Shown piece by piece: positions 17,303 through 25,219 of a stretch of 64,000 nt of DNA. The translations under genes and the position numbers were made by a program. The DNA is from Sphingobacteriales bacterium. GTDB lineage: Bacteria; Bacteroidota; Bacteroidia; Chitinophagales; Chitinophagaceae. How positions within the stretch are numbered: the stretch's first letter is position 1; each line of letters starts with the position of its first letter. The stretch covers positions 124,001-188,000 of the forward strand of contig JACRJO010000010.1 of the NCBI GenBank assembly GCA_016219985.1, read 5' to 3'. The notes beneath the pieces were generated by a model. The model was given only the letters and a program-made list of their open reading frames with translations. It was not told the DNA's origin and made no database searches.

Positions 17303-19384
17303 ATGGCTGCCCGCATCGCAATCCCCGTCTTCCTCTTCCTGCTGCCCTCCTGTTTATTTGCCCAATGCCTGGGCGGAAATTGCAAGGATGGATATGGGAA
17401 ATATAAATACAAGAATGACGACCTGTACGAGGGTTATTTTAAGAACGGCTATTGCCACGGGAAAGGTAAAATGGTATACGCCACCGGGGATCTCTATGAC
17501 GGTGATTGGGTAAATGGCAGCTGGAACGGGAAAGCCATCTATACCTGGAAAGACGGCCGGCGTTATGAGGGAGAAGTAAAAGATGGGTATTTTGATGGAT
17601 CCGGTATTTTTTATTCCAACGACAGCAGCCGCTATGAAGGAAGCTGGAAACTGGGCCAGTATGATGGCTTTGGGAAATATTTTTTTAAAGACGGCCGGTA
17701 CTACGAAGGAAATTGGGTGAAGGGCCTGAAGTCGGGGAAAGGAAAGTTTACCTGGCCCGAAGGCGGCAGTTATGAAGGAGACTGGAAGGAAAACCGGTTT
17801 AACGGGGAGGGGAAAAGAATTTTTAAAGACAGCAGCATGTACGAAGGCGGCTGGCTGGCCGATAAACAAAACGGGAAAGGGCGTTATGTATATAATAACG
17901 GGGATCTGTATGAAGGGGAGTTTAAGGATGCCAAGCGCCATGGCCTGGGAAAATATATTGTGAAGAAAGACGGGGAAGTGTATGAAGGATACTATGCGGA
18001 AGGGCAACCGGAAGGAAAAGGGAAACTGCTTCTTGGAAATAAGGATTCCTATGAAGGAGAATTCAAAAAAGGGCTGGCTGATGGGTATGGAGTGGGCATT
18101 TATACAAGCGGCATCCGGTATGAGGGGGAATGGAAAGCAGGGAAATGGGAGGGCCGTGGTAAAGCAAGCTGGAGGGACAGATCAGTTTATGATGGCCAAT
18201 GGGTGGCCGGTAAATGCAAGGGCGCCGGGCATAAACAATACCAGAACGGGGACAGCTATGATGGTAATTGGGAAAATGACGAACTAAACGGCCAGGGTGT
18301 ATATACCTGGAAAAACGGGGATCTGTATACCGGTGGTTTTGCCAATAACAAAATGTCCGGTACCGGGAAAAAAGTTTATGCAGACGGCTCCGTGTATGAG
18401 GGCAACTGGAGTGCTGGTATTTATCAGGGGAATGGGATACTGAGCTGGCCCAATAAAAACAGGTATGAAGGAAATTTTTATTCCGGCTATGCAAGCGGGA
18501 ATGGGAAATTTTACCGGAACGGGGTATTGTATTTCGAAGGATCATTTGACGGAACAAGTACCTATAGCACGGCTAGGACCTGGTTGTTAAAGGATGGCCG
18601 TTTTGTTCACCGGGTAAGTTATACGGACGGTTCCATTTATGAGATCTGGTACCCCGACCAGTCCCTGTTTGCCGGCAGCGCAAAGAATATCTCGGGTTAT
18701 GGGAGTATTGAAACCATCCTGCCGGATGAAGGTTCGGTCTTATACCCTGATGGCCGGATCGTTTCGGGGAAATGGGATAACAAGATCATTAAGCTCCAGA
18801 GCTATCAGTATAAGATGAAAATGTCCGAGGCGGTACCGGAGTATATAAAAGGGAGGATTTTTTTTGCGTATAAAAAAAACGCGGATGCACTGAAGTCCTT
18901 TAATAAGGCGATTTCCCTGAACCTGAAAGAAGACAGCGTGTATTTATTCCGGGGAGTGGCTTATTATAACCTTGCAAAATATGATTCCGCATTGGTTGAC
19001 CTGACGCAGGTATTGAAAAAGCAGGCAAAAAGCTTAGATGCGCTTTCCTGGCGGGCAAAGACGCTGATGGCAAAGAAGGACAGCGCTGCCGCCCTGGGCG
19101 ATTACAATACCTGTATCAAATATTATCCAAAGGATACCCTCATGTACTGGCAGCGGGGAATTCTCTATCACAACCTGAAGGATTACCCAAAAGCGATCGC
19201 TGACTATTCCAAAGTGCTGGAACTGGCCAAAGGTGCGAATGACAATGTTTATTATTACCGGGGCGTCTGCTACGAAAAACTGGACAAAAAGACCGAAGCC
19301 TGTGCTGATTTTGAAAAAGCCAAAAAGAACGGGAACAAGGAGGCGGATGCCCGGATCAAAAAGCTCTGTGGCAGCCCCGGCTGA
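17303..19384 (+). CDS. secreted MORN-repeat and TPR protein
   Basis: The protein has 693 residues with a signal peptide (LFLLPSCLFAQC region). I count about 16 consecutive MORN repeats from residue 38 to 400, each a variant of YEGxWxxGxxxGxGxxxxxxG (for example RYEGSWKLGQYDGFGKYFF). A non-MORN beta segment of about 110 residues follows. Three or four TPR units fill residues about 515-690 (AISLNLKEDSVYLFRGVAYY; CIKYYPKDTLMYWQRGILYH). MORN arrays form long flat beta scaffolds that bind membranes or proteins; TPRs bind partner proteins. Together they suggest an exported scaffold. A TAAATTTG -7 box just upstream implies a very short leader. The partner is unknown. Confidence 0.85.
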   Translation: MAARIAIPVFLFLLPSCLFAQCLGGNCKDGYGKYKYKNDDLYEGYFKNGYCHGKGKMVYATGDLYDGDWVNGSWNGKAIYTWKDGRRYEGEVKDGYFDGSGIFYSNDSSRYEGSWKLGQYDGFGKYFFKDGRYYEGNWVKGLKSGKGKFTWPEGGSYEGDWKENRFNGEGKRIFKDSSMYEGGWLADKQNGKGRYVYNNGDLYEGEFKDAKRHGLGKYIVKKDGEVYEGYYAEGQPEGKGKLLLGNKDSYEGEFKKGLADGYGVGIYTSGIRYEGEWKAGKWEGRGKASWRDRSVYDGQWVAGKCKGAGHKQYQNGDSYDGNWENDELNGQGVYTWKNGDLYTGGFANNKMSGTGKKVYADGSVYEGNWSAGIYQGNGILSWPNKNRYEGNFYSGYASGNGKFYRNGVLYFEGSFDGTSTYSTARTWLLKDGRFVHRVSYTDGSIYEIWYPDQSLFAGSAKNISGYGSIETILPDEGSVLYPDGRIVSGKWDNKIIKLQSYQYKMKMSEAVPEYIKGRIFFAYKKNADALKSFNKAISLNLKEDSVYLFRGVAYYNLAKYDSALVDLTQVLKKQAKSLDALSWRAKTLMAKKDSAAALGDYNTCIKYYPKDTLMYWQRGILYHNLKDYPKAIADYSKVLELAKGANDNVYYYRGVCYEKLDKKTEACADFEKAKKNGNKEADARIKKLCGSPG

Positions 19385-19452
19385 GAGAAGGAAAAAGGTT
19401 TTTGAAGGGCCGCCCCGGGATTTTTAGTATTTTTGGCGCTCAGTATTATTGT

Positions 19453-19674
19453 ATGAAAAGAGGCCTCCTTACCGGTTCCCTGCTGTTGTTCCTGCTCCTC
19501 CTTGCCGGGTTGGAGGGAATGGCGCAATGCTCCATTTGTACAAAAACCGCCCAGCAACTGGGTGAGGGGCCGGCCAAGGGCATGAACAGCGGGATCCTCT
19601 ACCTCGCATTTGCTCCCATGGCCATCGTTGGTTTTATCAGCTACCGCTGGGTAAGGAACCAGCGCAAAAGCTGA
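19453..19674 (+). CDS. small conserved membrane protein, 73 aa
   Basis: Starts MKRGLLTGSLLLFLLLL, a signal peptide or anchor ending MAQC. The motif CSICTKTAQQLGEGPAKGMN follows, then a second membrane segment GILYLAFAPMAIVGFI and a basic tail RWVRNQRKS. Small proteins with a Cys-x-x-Cys pair followed by one membrane helix are common in Bacteroidota; I do not know a function. The CSIC pair might bind metal or take part in thiol exchange. I chose the ATG at 19453 because a possible -7 box, TATTTTTG, at 19428-19435 would leave a short leader. Its stop TGA abuts the stop of the convergent gene at 19675. Confidence 0.75.
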   Translation: MKRGLLTGSLLLFLLLLAGLEGMAQCSICTKTAQQLGEGPAKGMNSGILYLAFAPMAIVGFISYRWVRNQRKS

Positions 19675-21561
19675 TCACCGGATCTCCAGTTTCTTTACCA
19701 GCCCGTTAATACTCAACAGGTAAACACCCGCCACCAAAGGACTCAGCGCCAGGTTTATTTCTTTTGCATAGATCTGTTTTTGTAAGATGATCCTGCCTGC
19801 CAGGTCGGTCAGTCGCATTTCCGCAGCGAGGGGGCTGCGCCGGATAATATGCACTTCATTGCTTGCAGGGTTAGGGAAGAATATAAAATCAGCCGGGCTT
19901 TTCAGGTATATGCTTTTGATTGCTGAGAACACCATCGTGTTGTCTTTGCCGAGGATCCGGATGCGGTAATACCGGTAACCCGTTCCCCCGGCGGGGTCTG
20001 TGAATGAATAACGGTACAACGGGCCGGCCCCCGGAAGGGCCCGGATGGTTTCCCAATTACCCGATGCATTTCTTTTTTCCACGAAGAAGGATCTGATACG
20101 GGAAGGATCTGCTACTTCCCAGTTGAGTACAGCCAGGTCATTCACCACCGCTGCAGTAAACGAAATAAAATCAGCGGCCAGTAATAAAGAACAGTAACCG
20201 GCCGGGCTGGAAGAGCGGGTGAATGTATAATTCGCGATGACCTGGCCGTTGTTGCCGTTTGCAGCCGCCTGCGGAGCCGGGTTACAGGAGACATCCCTGC
20301 CGGATTCAACGCCTGCCGTTCCACCACTGACCGTCGTGGTAACAGCCGGTATCGCCGATGTAAAATAAATAACACCGCCACCGCCACCCCCGCCTCCGCC
20401 AAAGCAACGGCCGATATTACCGCCGTCATTGGAGTTTCCGCCATTGCCTCCTTTGGCCTGCACCGTGACCGGCCCCGTATAACTGCTTACATGCAGGATG
20501 ATGGTTCCCCCGCCACCGCCCCCACCAGCGCCGTCTGATAAGGAGGACCCGCCATTGCCCCCACCCGCGGTGATCAGCTGGCTGTTGCCAATCAGATTAT
20601 TGGCCCAGGTAAAAATGATGCCGCCCCCATTTGCCCCTGAAACATTGGATAAACCGTTATTGGAATGCCCGGCGCCCCCGCCTCCGCCGGAATAAATTTT
20701 TTGACCACTATTGCTGCTGAGGCTTTTTCCGGCTTCGCCGCGAAGGGTAACTGTACAGGCCACCCCGTTGCTCGAATTTCCTCCACCGGTTCCGCCTGCA
20801 TCGAGGTTGGCGCCCCCGCCTCCGCTGTTATTATGATTATTGCCGCCACCCCCGCCATTGGCCGGGGCGCCGCGCCCGCCGCTTTGTGCTGCGGTAAGAT
20901 CCGTAATACTTTCCCCCTTTGCTGCCCCGTTCTGCGGACTGGCGGAGGATGCATTGTAGATATACCCGCTGGCAGGCAATACATCACTGCAGGTGCCGTT
21001 GCTCAATAAGTAACTGCCGCCGCGGAACCCTGCCGCATCCGCATAGATGGGTGCGTTCAGGGTTATATCCTGCTCGGCGTAGAGGGCAATCACGCCGCCG
21101 GTACCCGTACTGTTATTCCAGGGACTTGCTTTAACTGTATCCGTTATAGTAGCCGATACGTACTCGGCAAAAGGGACTAATTGTACTTTACCGGTAGCAG
21201 GGGTATACGTATTTTGTAATAAGTGGAAAAGAAATACCGAGTCACCGGTGATGGAACAGATGGTGCCTGCCTCATAATTGCCGGCTTCATTCAGGGCGGT
21301 TACGGTACCGAAACTGCTGCTATTGCTGGTATTGATCGTGGCCCCCTTCATCTGTACCAGCAGGATTTTTTTATTGACAGCAAGTCCCGCTGTGCTCCCA
21401 ACCCGGATGCAGGCTTTGGCCGGTATGATCTCCACCACATTGTAATAGCTGTTGACCACCCCGCTGATATTGCTGGTTTGCCCCTGTACAAAGAGACCCG
21501 GCAGTGAAAAAAAACAATAAAAAACAAGGAAGCCCTTTAACAGGCGGTTCCGGTTTTTCAT
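19675..21561 (-). CDS. glycine-rich surface protein with T9SS type A sorting domain
   Basis: The protein has 628 residues with a signal peptide ending LPGLFVQGQ. The N-terminal domain (residues about 30-180) is beta-rich. A glycine-rich region (about 215-430) contains runs such as GGGGGAGHSNNG and GGGGGGGGTIILHVSSYTG, whose spacing suggests a glycine-rich beta-solenoid. A fibronectin-like domain (NDLAVLNWEVADPSRI) follows. The last 70 residues are a type A T9SS signal (FFPNPASNEVHII to LLSINGLVKKLEIR). The protein is thus exported through the outer membrane and anchored or released by the T9SS sortase. Its role may be adhesion or extracellular matrix formation. It ends head-on against the small gene at 19453 with abutting stop codons. 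Confidence 0.88.
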   Translation of the reverse strand: MKNRNRLLKGFLVFYCFFSLPGLFVQGQTSNISGVVNSYYNVVEIIPAKACIRVGSTAGLAVNKKILLVQMKGATINTSNSSSFGTVTALNEAGNYEAGTICSITGDSVFLFHLLQNTYTPATGKVQLVPFAEYVSATITDTVKASPWNNSTGTGGVIALYAEQDITLNAPIYADAAGFRGGSYLLSNGTCSDVLPASGYIYNASSASPQNGAAKGESITDLTAAQSGGRGAPANGGGGGNNHNNSGGGGANLDAGGTGGGNSSNGVACTVTLRGEAGKSLSSNSGQKIYSGGGGGAGHSNNGLSNVSGANGGGIIFTWANNLIGNSQLITAGGGNGGSSLSDGAGGGGGGGTIILHVSSYTGPVTVQAKGGNGGNSNDGGNIGRCFGGGGGGGGGVIYFTSAIPAVTTTVSGGTAGVESGRDVSCNPAPQAAANGNNGQVIANYTFTRSSSPAGYCSLLLAADFISFTAAVVNDLAVLNWEVADPSRIRSFFVEKRNASGNWETIRALPGAGPLYRYSFTDPAGGTGYRYYRIRILGKDNTMVFSAIKSIYLKSPADFIFFPNPASNEVHIIRRSPLAAEMRLTDLAGRIILQKQIYAKEINLALSPLVAGVYLLSINGLVKKLEIR

Positions 21562-21594
21562 ATACTGAGGCGTTGGTGCAATGCTGGCGACCTG

Positions 21595-21697
21595 TTATAC
21601 CGACGAGACATTAAAAATGCTTTTATTGGCTGGCGTCAATGTCTGTCGGTATTATACCGGGAGTAGTCACTGTAAAACTAATGTTTAAAAGGTATTA
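21595..21697. mobile_element. 103-nt hairpin element, copy B
   Basis: Second copy of the element at 8585-8687, same orientation and exactly the same length (TTATACC to GGTATTA). The left arm TTATACCGACGAGACATT is identical and the right arm AATGTCTGTCGGTA is conserved, while the loop between them (about 21613-21638) has diverged, including compensating G+C content. The final TTA at 21695-21697 doubles as the reverse-strand stop codon of the MeaB gene, so the insertion abuts or may have slightly changed the end of that protein. It is non-coding. Confidence 0.75.
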
Positions 21698-22591
21698 TTT
21701 CCCGGCGACGAACTGGTACAGGTTAAAACTTCCTTTCCGGAAACAGGCCTCGATCTCCTGCTTCAGCTGACTTTTATCAATATCTTTCATCCTCCTTTGT
21801 TCGATCAGGTAAAAGGCTTTTTCGGCCAGCAACCAGAATGTCTTGTCGTTCAGGTGCGATTTACGCAATAAATTATGGATCACTTCATATAACTCGCTGA
21901 CTCCCTCTTTCCGGGTGGCGACTGTTTTCACCACCGGCACTTCATGGTAATGCTTGCTGAATGAAGGGGCCAGCATCAGGCGCAGGTTGCGGACAAACAG
22001 ATCCGCATCAGGCCGGTCGGCTTTATTGACCACAAAGATATCGGCAATTTCCATCAGGCCGGCCTTCATGGTTTGCACTTCGTCCCCGGCCTCGGGCACC
22101 ACCACCACCACGGTTACATCCGCGAGCCCGGCAATTTCCACTTCACTTTGTCCAACGCCCACGGTTTCCACAATGATATCATCGAACCCGGCTGCTTTCA
22201 GCAAATCAGTGATCTCAATGATCTTGGGGTGTAAGCCACCCATCGATCCCCTTGTTGCGAGGGAGCGGATGAACACTTTTTCATGGGTGTACCAGTCGCT
22301 CATCCGGATCCTGTCTCCCAATACCGCCCCATGATTAAAGGGGGAAGAGGGGTCCACGCATAAGACAGCAACTTTCCTGCCATGACCGGCCAGCAGGCCG
22401 ATCAGGCTGTCTGCCAGCGTGCTTTTACCTGCGCCGGGGGGGCCGGTAATACCGATGATCTTCGATTGACTGGCAGGTAGTGACTGCAGTAATTTTTCAT
22501 ATCCCGGGTGTTCATTTTCCACGAGGGATATACTGCGGGCCAGGGCCCTGGTATTCCCCTGTTGTACCTGTGTCAATAATTCCTGCCACAT
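21695..22591 (-). CDS. meaB: methylmalonyl-CoA mutase-associated GTPase MeaB/ArgK
   Basis: SIMIBI-class GTPase, 298 residues from the chosen start (MWQELLTQVQQGN). Walker A is GITGPPGAGKSTL, then VDPSSPFNHGAVLGDRIRM, switch region TRGSMGGLHP, VETVGVGQSEVEIAGLADV and G4 NKADRPDAD. MeaB loads adenosylcobalamin onto methylmalonyl-CoA mutase and protects it from inactivation. The mutase is not in this window, but a propionyl-CoA-type carboxylase operon at 43458-47057 would make its substrate. I prefer the ATG at 22591 over two further ATGs upstream (22615, 22651) because CAAATGTA at 22617-22624 is a minus-strand -7 box overlapping them. The stop codon falls in the end of repeat copy B. Confidence 0.93.
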   Translation of the reverse strand: MWQELLTQVQQGNTRALARSISLVENEHPGYEKLLQSLPASQSKIIGITGPPGAGKSTLADSLIGLLAGHGRKVAVLCVDPSSPFNHGAVLGDRIRMSDWYTHEKVFIRSLATRGSMGGLHPKIIEITDLLKAAGFDDIIVETVGVGQSEVEIAGLADVTVVVVVPEAGDEVQTMKAGLMEIADIFVVNKADRPDADLFVRNLRLMLAPSFSKHYHEVPVVKTVATRKEGVSELYEVIHNLLRKSHLNDKTFWLLAEKAFYLIEQRRMKDIDKSQLKQEIEACFRKGSFNLYQFVAGK

Positions 22592-22616
22592 AAATTGATC
22601 GGATGCTGTATGCATA

Positions 22617-22624
22617 CAAATGTA
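22617..22624 (-). promoter_or_regulatory. -7 promoter box for meaB
   Basis: On the minus strand this reads TACATTTG, matching TAnnTTTG. A weaker TTTC lies 19-20 nt upstream. Its position inside the longer reading frame favours the MeaB start at 22591. Confidence 0.45.
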
Positions 22625-22660
22625 ATCAGAAGCTTGCTCAGATGAAAGCAATAATCAGCC

Positions 22661-23428
22661 TCATTTCTTTTCGCCGGCTTTCCGCTGCAGGAGGTAGAGT
22701 TTGCTGTGTTTTAAAAAAGTGAGATGGGCCACGTTTTTTGCAATCACATACCCGTAAAAGCCATCCCGGAAACCGCCTTTGATAATATAGCCGGACAGGA
22801 AAGCCCAGAGGGGATTGAACCATATTTTGAACAGGCTGGTCTTCCGGCCCTGTTTAAAATAACTTTCAGCCGATATCGTGCTGAATTTATTGTTCTGCGT
22901 AATATGCTCTTCGACCGAGTAATAAGAATAATGCAGGAGATCGCCGGCCAGGTGCACGGTTTTCTGCGCTGCCCGGAACTCCACTTTATCATGCGGGTTG
23001 ATACCGCCCCATTGCGCCAGTTGTTTATTAAAGATCCGCAGTTTCCGGTCGGGGTACCAGGAGCCGTGGCGGATGAATTTTTCACAATAAAAAGTACAGC
23101 GGTTCATGGTATAACCGGCAGCGGCTTCCTGCTGCTTGGCCCGGAGAATGGCTTGCTGCAGTTTTTCATCCAGGGCTTCGTCAGCATCCAGGCTCAGGAC
23201 AAGGTCGTATTGGGTGAGGGCCAGGGCCGCGTTTTTCTGTTCAATATATCCCAAGAAAGATTGTTCTTCCACCCGGGCCCCTTTTGATAAGGCGATGGCT
23301 TTGGTATGGTCGGTTGAGCGGGAGTCCAGCACCAGGATCTCATCGGCCACCGCTGCCACGGAATCAATACAACGGCCGATATTGCGTTCTTCATTATATG
23401 TGATGATGGCGACCGAAAGCTTGTTCAT
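22661..23428 (-). CDS. family 2 glycosyltransferase, lipopolysaccharide core type
   Basis: The protein has 255 residues. GT-A features are SVAIITYNEERNIGRCIDSV at the N-terminus, then DEILVLDSRSTDHT and the DxD-type metal site in LVLSLDADEALDE. The downstream WGGINPHDKVEF and LLHYSYYSVEEHI resemble WaaE/KdtX-like transferases that decorate the LPS inner core. The C-terminus has a hydrophobic patch (LWAFLSGYIIKGGFRDGFYG) that probably docks on the inner membrane. It lies with a GT25, another GT2 and an O-antigen-ligase-like gene in an envelope glycan group. The meaB gene follows on the same strand. Confidence 0.9.
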   Translation of the reverse strand: MNKLSVAIITYNEERNIGRCIDSVAAVADEILVLDSRSTDHTKAIALSKGARVEEQSFLGYIEQKNAALALTQYDLVLSLDADEALDEKLQQAILRAKQQEAAAGYTMNRCTFYCEKFIRHGSWYPDRKLRIFNKQLAQWGGINPHDKVEFRAAQKTVHLAGDLLHYSYYSVEEHITQNNKFSTISAESYFKQGRKTSLFKIWFNPLWAFLSGYIIKGGFRDGFYGYVIAKNVAHLTFLKHSKLYLLQRKAGEKK

Positions 23429-23460
23429 CTCCCCGGGAATTTTCCTGTTTTAATATCGGG

Positions 23461-23468
23461 TATATTTG
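23461..23468 (+). promoter_or_regulatory. -7 promoter box for the GT25 gene
   Basis: TATATTTG is a full match to TAnnTTTG. It lies 23 nt before the TTG start at 23492. No convincing -33 TTTG is seen. Confidence 0.45.
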
Positions 23469-23491
23469 CAAAACCCTATAACTATTGAAAA

Positions 23492-24265
23492 TTGAAGATA
23501 CCTAATAGTACAATAGCATTTCTTGAAAAATATTTCGACAAGATCTTTGTGATCACCCTCGAAAGGGCCGTGGACCGGCAGGAGAAAGTGAGGGAACGGC
23601 TGGCGGGACTGCCGTTTGAATTCTTCTTCGGGGTGGACAAACATTTACTGAGCTGGGAAAAAGTGCAGGCGGAGGAGATCTATGATGATAAAAAAGCCCG
23701 TCAGCTCAACCGGTACAGCAAGGGCATGGTCCTGGGCCATATCGCCTGTTCCCTCTCGCACCGCAAATTATACGAGCATATTGTAAAACAGCAATACCAG
23801 CGGGTCCTCATATTTGAAGATGATGTGGTGCCCCTGGCGGATCCTGCTGCTGCCCTGCCCCTCTCCGTCAGCGAGCTTCCGGGGGATTGGGAAATGATCT
23901 ATTTCGGGTACAATAAAAATGAAACGGCCACCCCGGAATTAAAGAGAAAGCAGGCATTTTACAAACTGCTCAGTTATATCAACCTGATCAAATGGTCGCC
24001 AAAGATGGTCAGCAACCTGTTGCCCCGGCCTTATTCGGCGCACTTGCAGCAAGCCGGTTTTCACGACCTGCTCCATGCGTACGGGATCACACTGGACGCC
24101 TGTAAAAAGCTGATCCCGGCCCAGACGCCGGTGGTCTTTAATGCGGATCCCCTGATCTCCCACCTCGTGATGAAGGGGGAACTGAGGGCCTTTATTACCC
24201 GGAAGAAATTTTTTACACAGGAACAGTTCCTGGATCCCACGCACCGCTCCTTTATCCATCACTGA
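23492..24265 (+). CDS. family 25 glycosyltransferase (LPS biosynthesis)
   Basis: The protein has 257 residues. The N-terminal KIFVITLERAVDRQEKVRE and the central MVLGHIACSLSHRKLYEHIV, followed by RVLIFEDDVVP, are the classical GT25 signature. GT25 enzymes add galactose or related sugars to lipooligosaccharide. The start is taken as TTG at 23492 because no in-frame ATG precedes the conserved KIFVITLERA segment and a -7 box lies just upstream. It is divergent from the GT2 gene at 22661 and convergent with the GT2 gene at 24266, whose stop codon abuts its own (TGATCA at 24263-24268). Confidence 0.9.
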   Translation: MKIPNSTIAFLEKYFDKIFVITLERAVDRQEKVRERLAGLPFEFFFGVDKHLLSWEKVQAEEIYDDKKARQLNRYSKGMVLGHIACSLSHRKLYEHIVKQQYQRVLIFEDDVVPLADPAAALPLSVSELPGDWEMIYFGYNKNETATPELKRKQAFYKLLSYINLIKWSPKMVSNLLPRPYSAHLQQAGFHDLLHAYGITLDACKKLIPAQTPVVFNADPLISHLVMKGELRAFITRKKFFTQEQFLDPTHRSFIHH

Positions 24266-25138
24266 TCAGATGACCCGGTAATTGCGGAAGCTGAAGGGGC
24301 GGATCCCGGTTTTTTTCTCAAACCAATAGAGGACCCTTTTTTTCAGGGAGAATTTCTTTTTGCTGATATCCAGCTGAACGGCGGGGTTGCCCTTACTGAC
24401 CCGTTCCTGCATCACGGCCGGGTGCTGTCCGTTGAAGGGCTGCAGGGAATCAAAATCATTGAAGTCGAAATAATCTTCGCTTTTCAGGTATTCCTGGAAA
24501 TCCGCATTGTCCCCGTGCCAGAAGATACCGGTGTTTTTCAGTTTGCGTTTCATGAGCTCCGGGCTCTTCACCCAGCCATAATGGTACACATAGGCCGGGA
24601 TCTGTTTTACCTGCAGCCGTTTATTGCCTTTCCGGAAACCCTGTGCATCGCGAAAAGCGCTGATGGCCGGGTCATTCCGGATGATCCGGATCTCCTTGTT
24701 GTACCATTTGCGGCTGTCGCCGGTATAATCATAGGTGCCGTAAAAATGGAGGTAATTGAACAGGAGGCCTTCCACCCGTTTATCCTCTTTGTACATCAGG
24801 GCCGCGTCACGGATGGCGGCATGGTATTGTTCGGGCACCACTTCATCGGCCTGGATATAAAAAGCCCAGTCGGCATCGGGGGCTATTTGCTTCATGGCCT
24901 TATCGGTTTCCACGGCCAGTACTTTCCCGCCTTTTCGCAAGGCCGGGTCCCATACCGAATGCAGGATCCGGATCTTTTCGGACCCGATGGAACGGATCAG
25001 TTCTTCTGTATTATCCTCACAATCACCAATGCTGACGATCATCTCATCCACCACCGGCAGGATGGACCGGATGGCTTCCACCACCGGGTAATCGTTGAGG
25101 ACGGCGTTTTTAATGATCGTAAAACCTGAAATTTTCAT
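24266..25138 (-). CDS. glycosyltransferase family 2-like protein
   Basis: The protein has 290 residues from MKISGFTIIKNAVLNDYPVV. The GT-A nucleotide-sugar site is represented by DEMIVSIGDCEDNTEELI and the acidic motif by AFYIQADEVVPEQYH. The C-terminal half has KWYNKEIRIIRNDP and VYHYGWVKSPELM, typical of a subgroup found in LPS and capsule loci. An ATG 12 codons further upstream lies inside the promoter (25143-25175), so I use the ATG at 25138; the transcript would be nearly leaderless. The acceptor is unknown. It belongs to the envelope glycan group with its three neighbours. Confidence 0.88.
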   Translation of the reverse strand: MKISGFTIIKNAVLNDYPVVEAIRSILPVVDEMIVSIGDCEDNTEELIRSIGSEKIRILHSVWDPALRKGGKVLAVETDKAMKQIAPDADWAFYIQADEVVPEQYHAAIRDAALMYKEDKRVEGLLFNYLHFYGTYDYTGDSRKWYNKEIRIIRNDPAISAFRDAQGFRKGNKRLQVKQIPAYVYHYGWVKSPELMKRKLKNTGIFWHGDNADFQEYLKSEDYFDFNDFDSLQPFNGQHPAVMQERVSKGNPAVQLDISKKKFSLKKRVLYWFEKKTGIRPFSFRNYRVI

Positions 25139-25142
25139 CCGG

Positions 25143-25175
25143 CAAAAATAGTCTTTAAATAGCGGCTTCCCCAAA
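25143..25175 (-). promoter_or_regulatory. Bacteroidota-type promoter, minus strand
   Basis: On the minus strand: TTTG (25175-25172), a 21-nt spacer, then TATTTTTG (25150-25143). Both boxes match the consensus. The -7 box ends only 4 nt before the ATG at 25138, so the mRNA would be leaderless or nearly so. Confidence 0.65.
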
Positions 25176-25219
25176 CGAACAGGATGCGTTGAAAAGCTGT
25201 AACTTCCTTTTTTATCAGC

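Noticed and set aside
20498..20987. Proline- and alanine-rich frames opposite the T9SS gene
   Set aside because: Antisense of glycine codons; no independent support.
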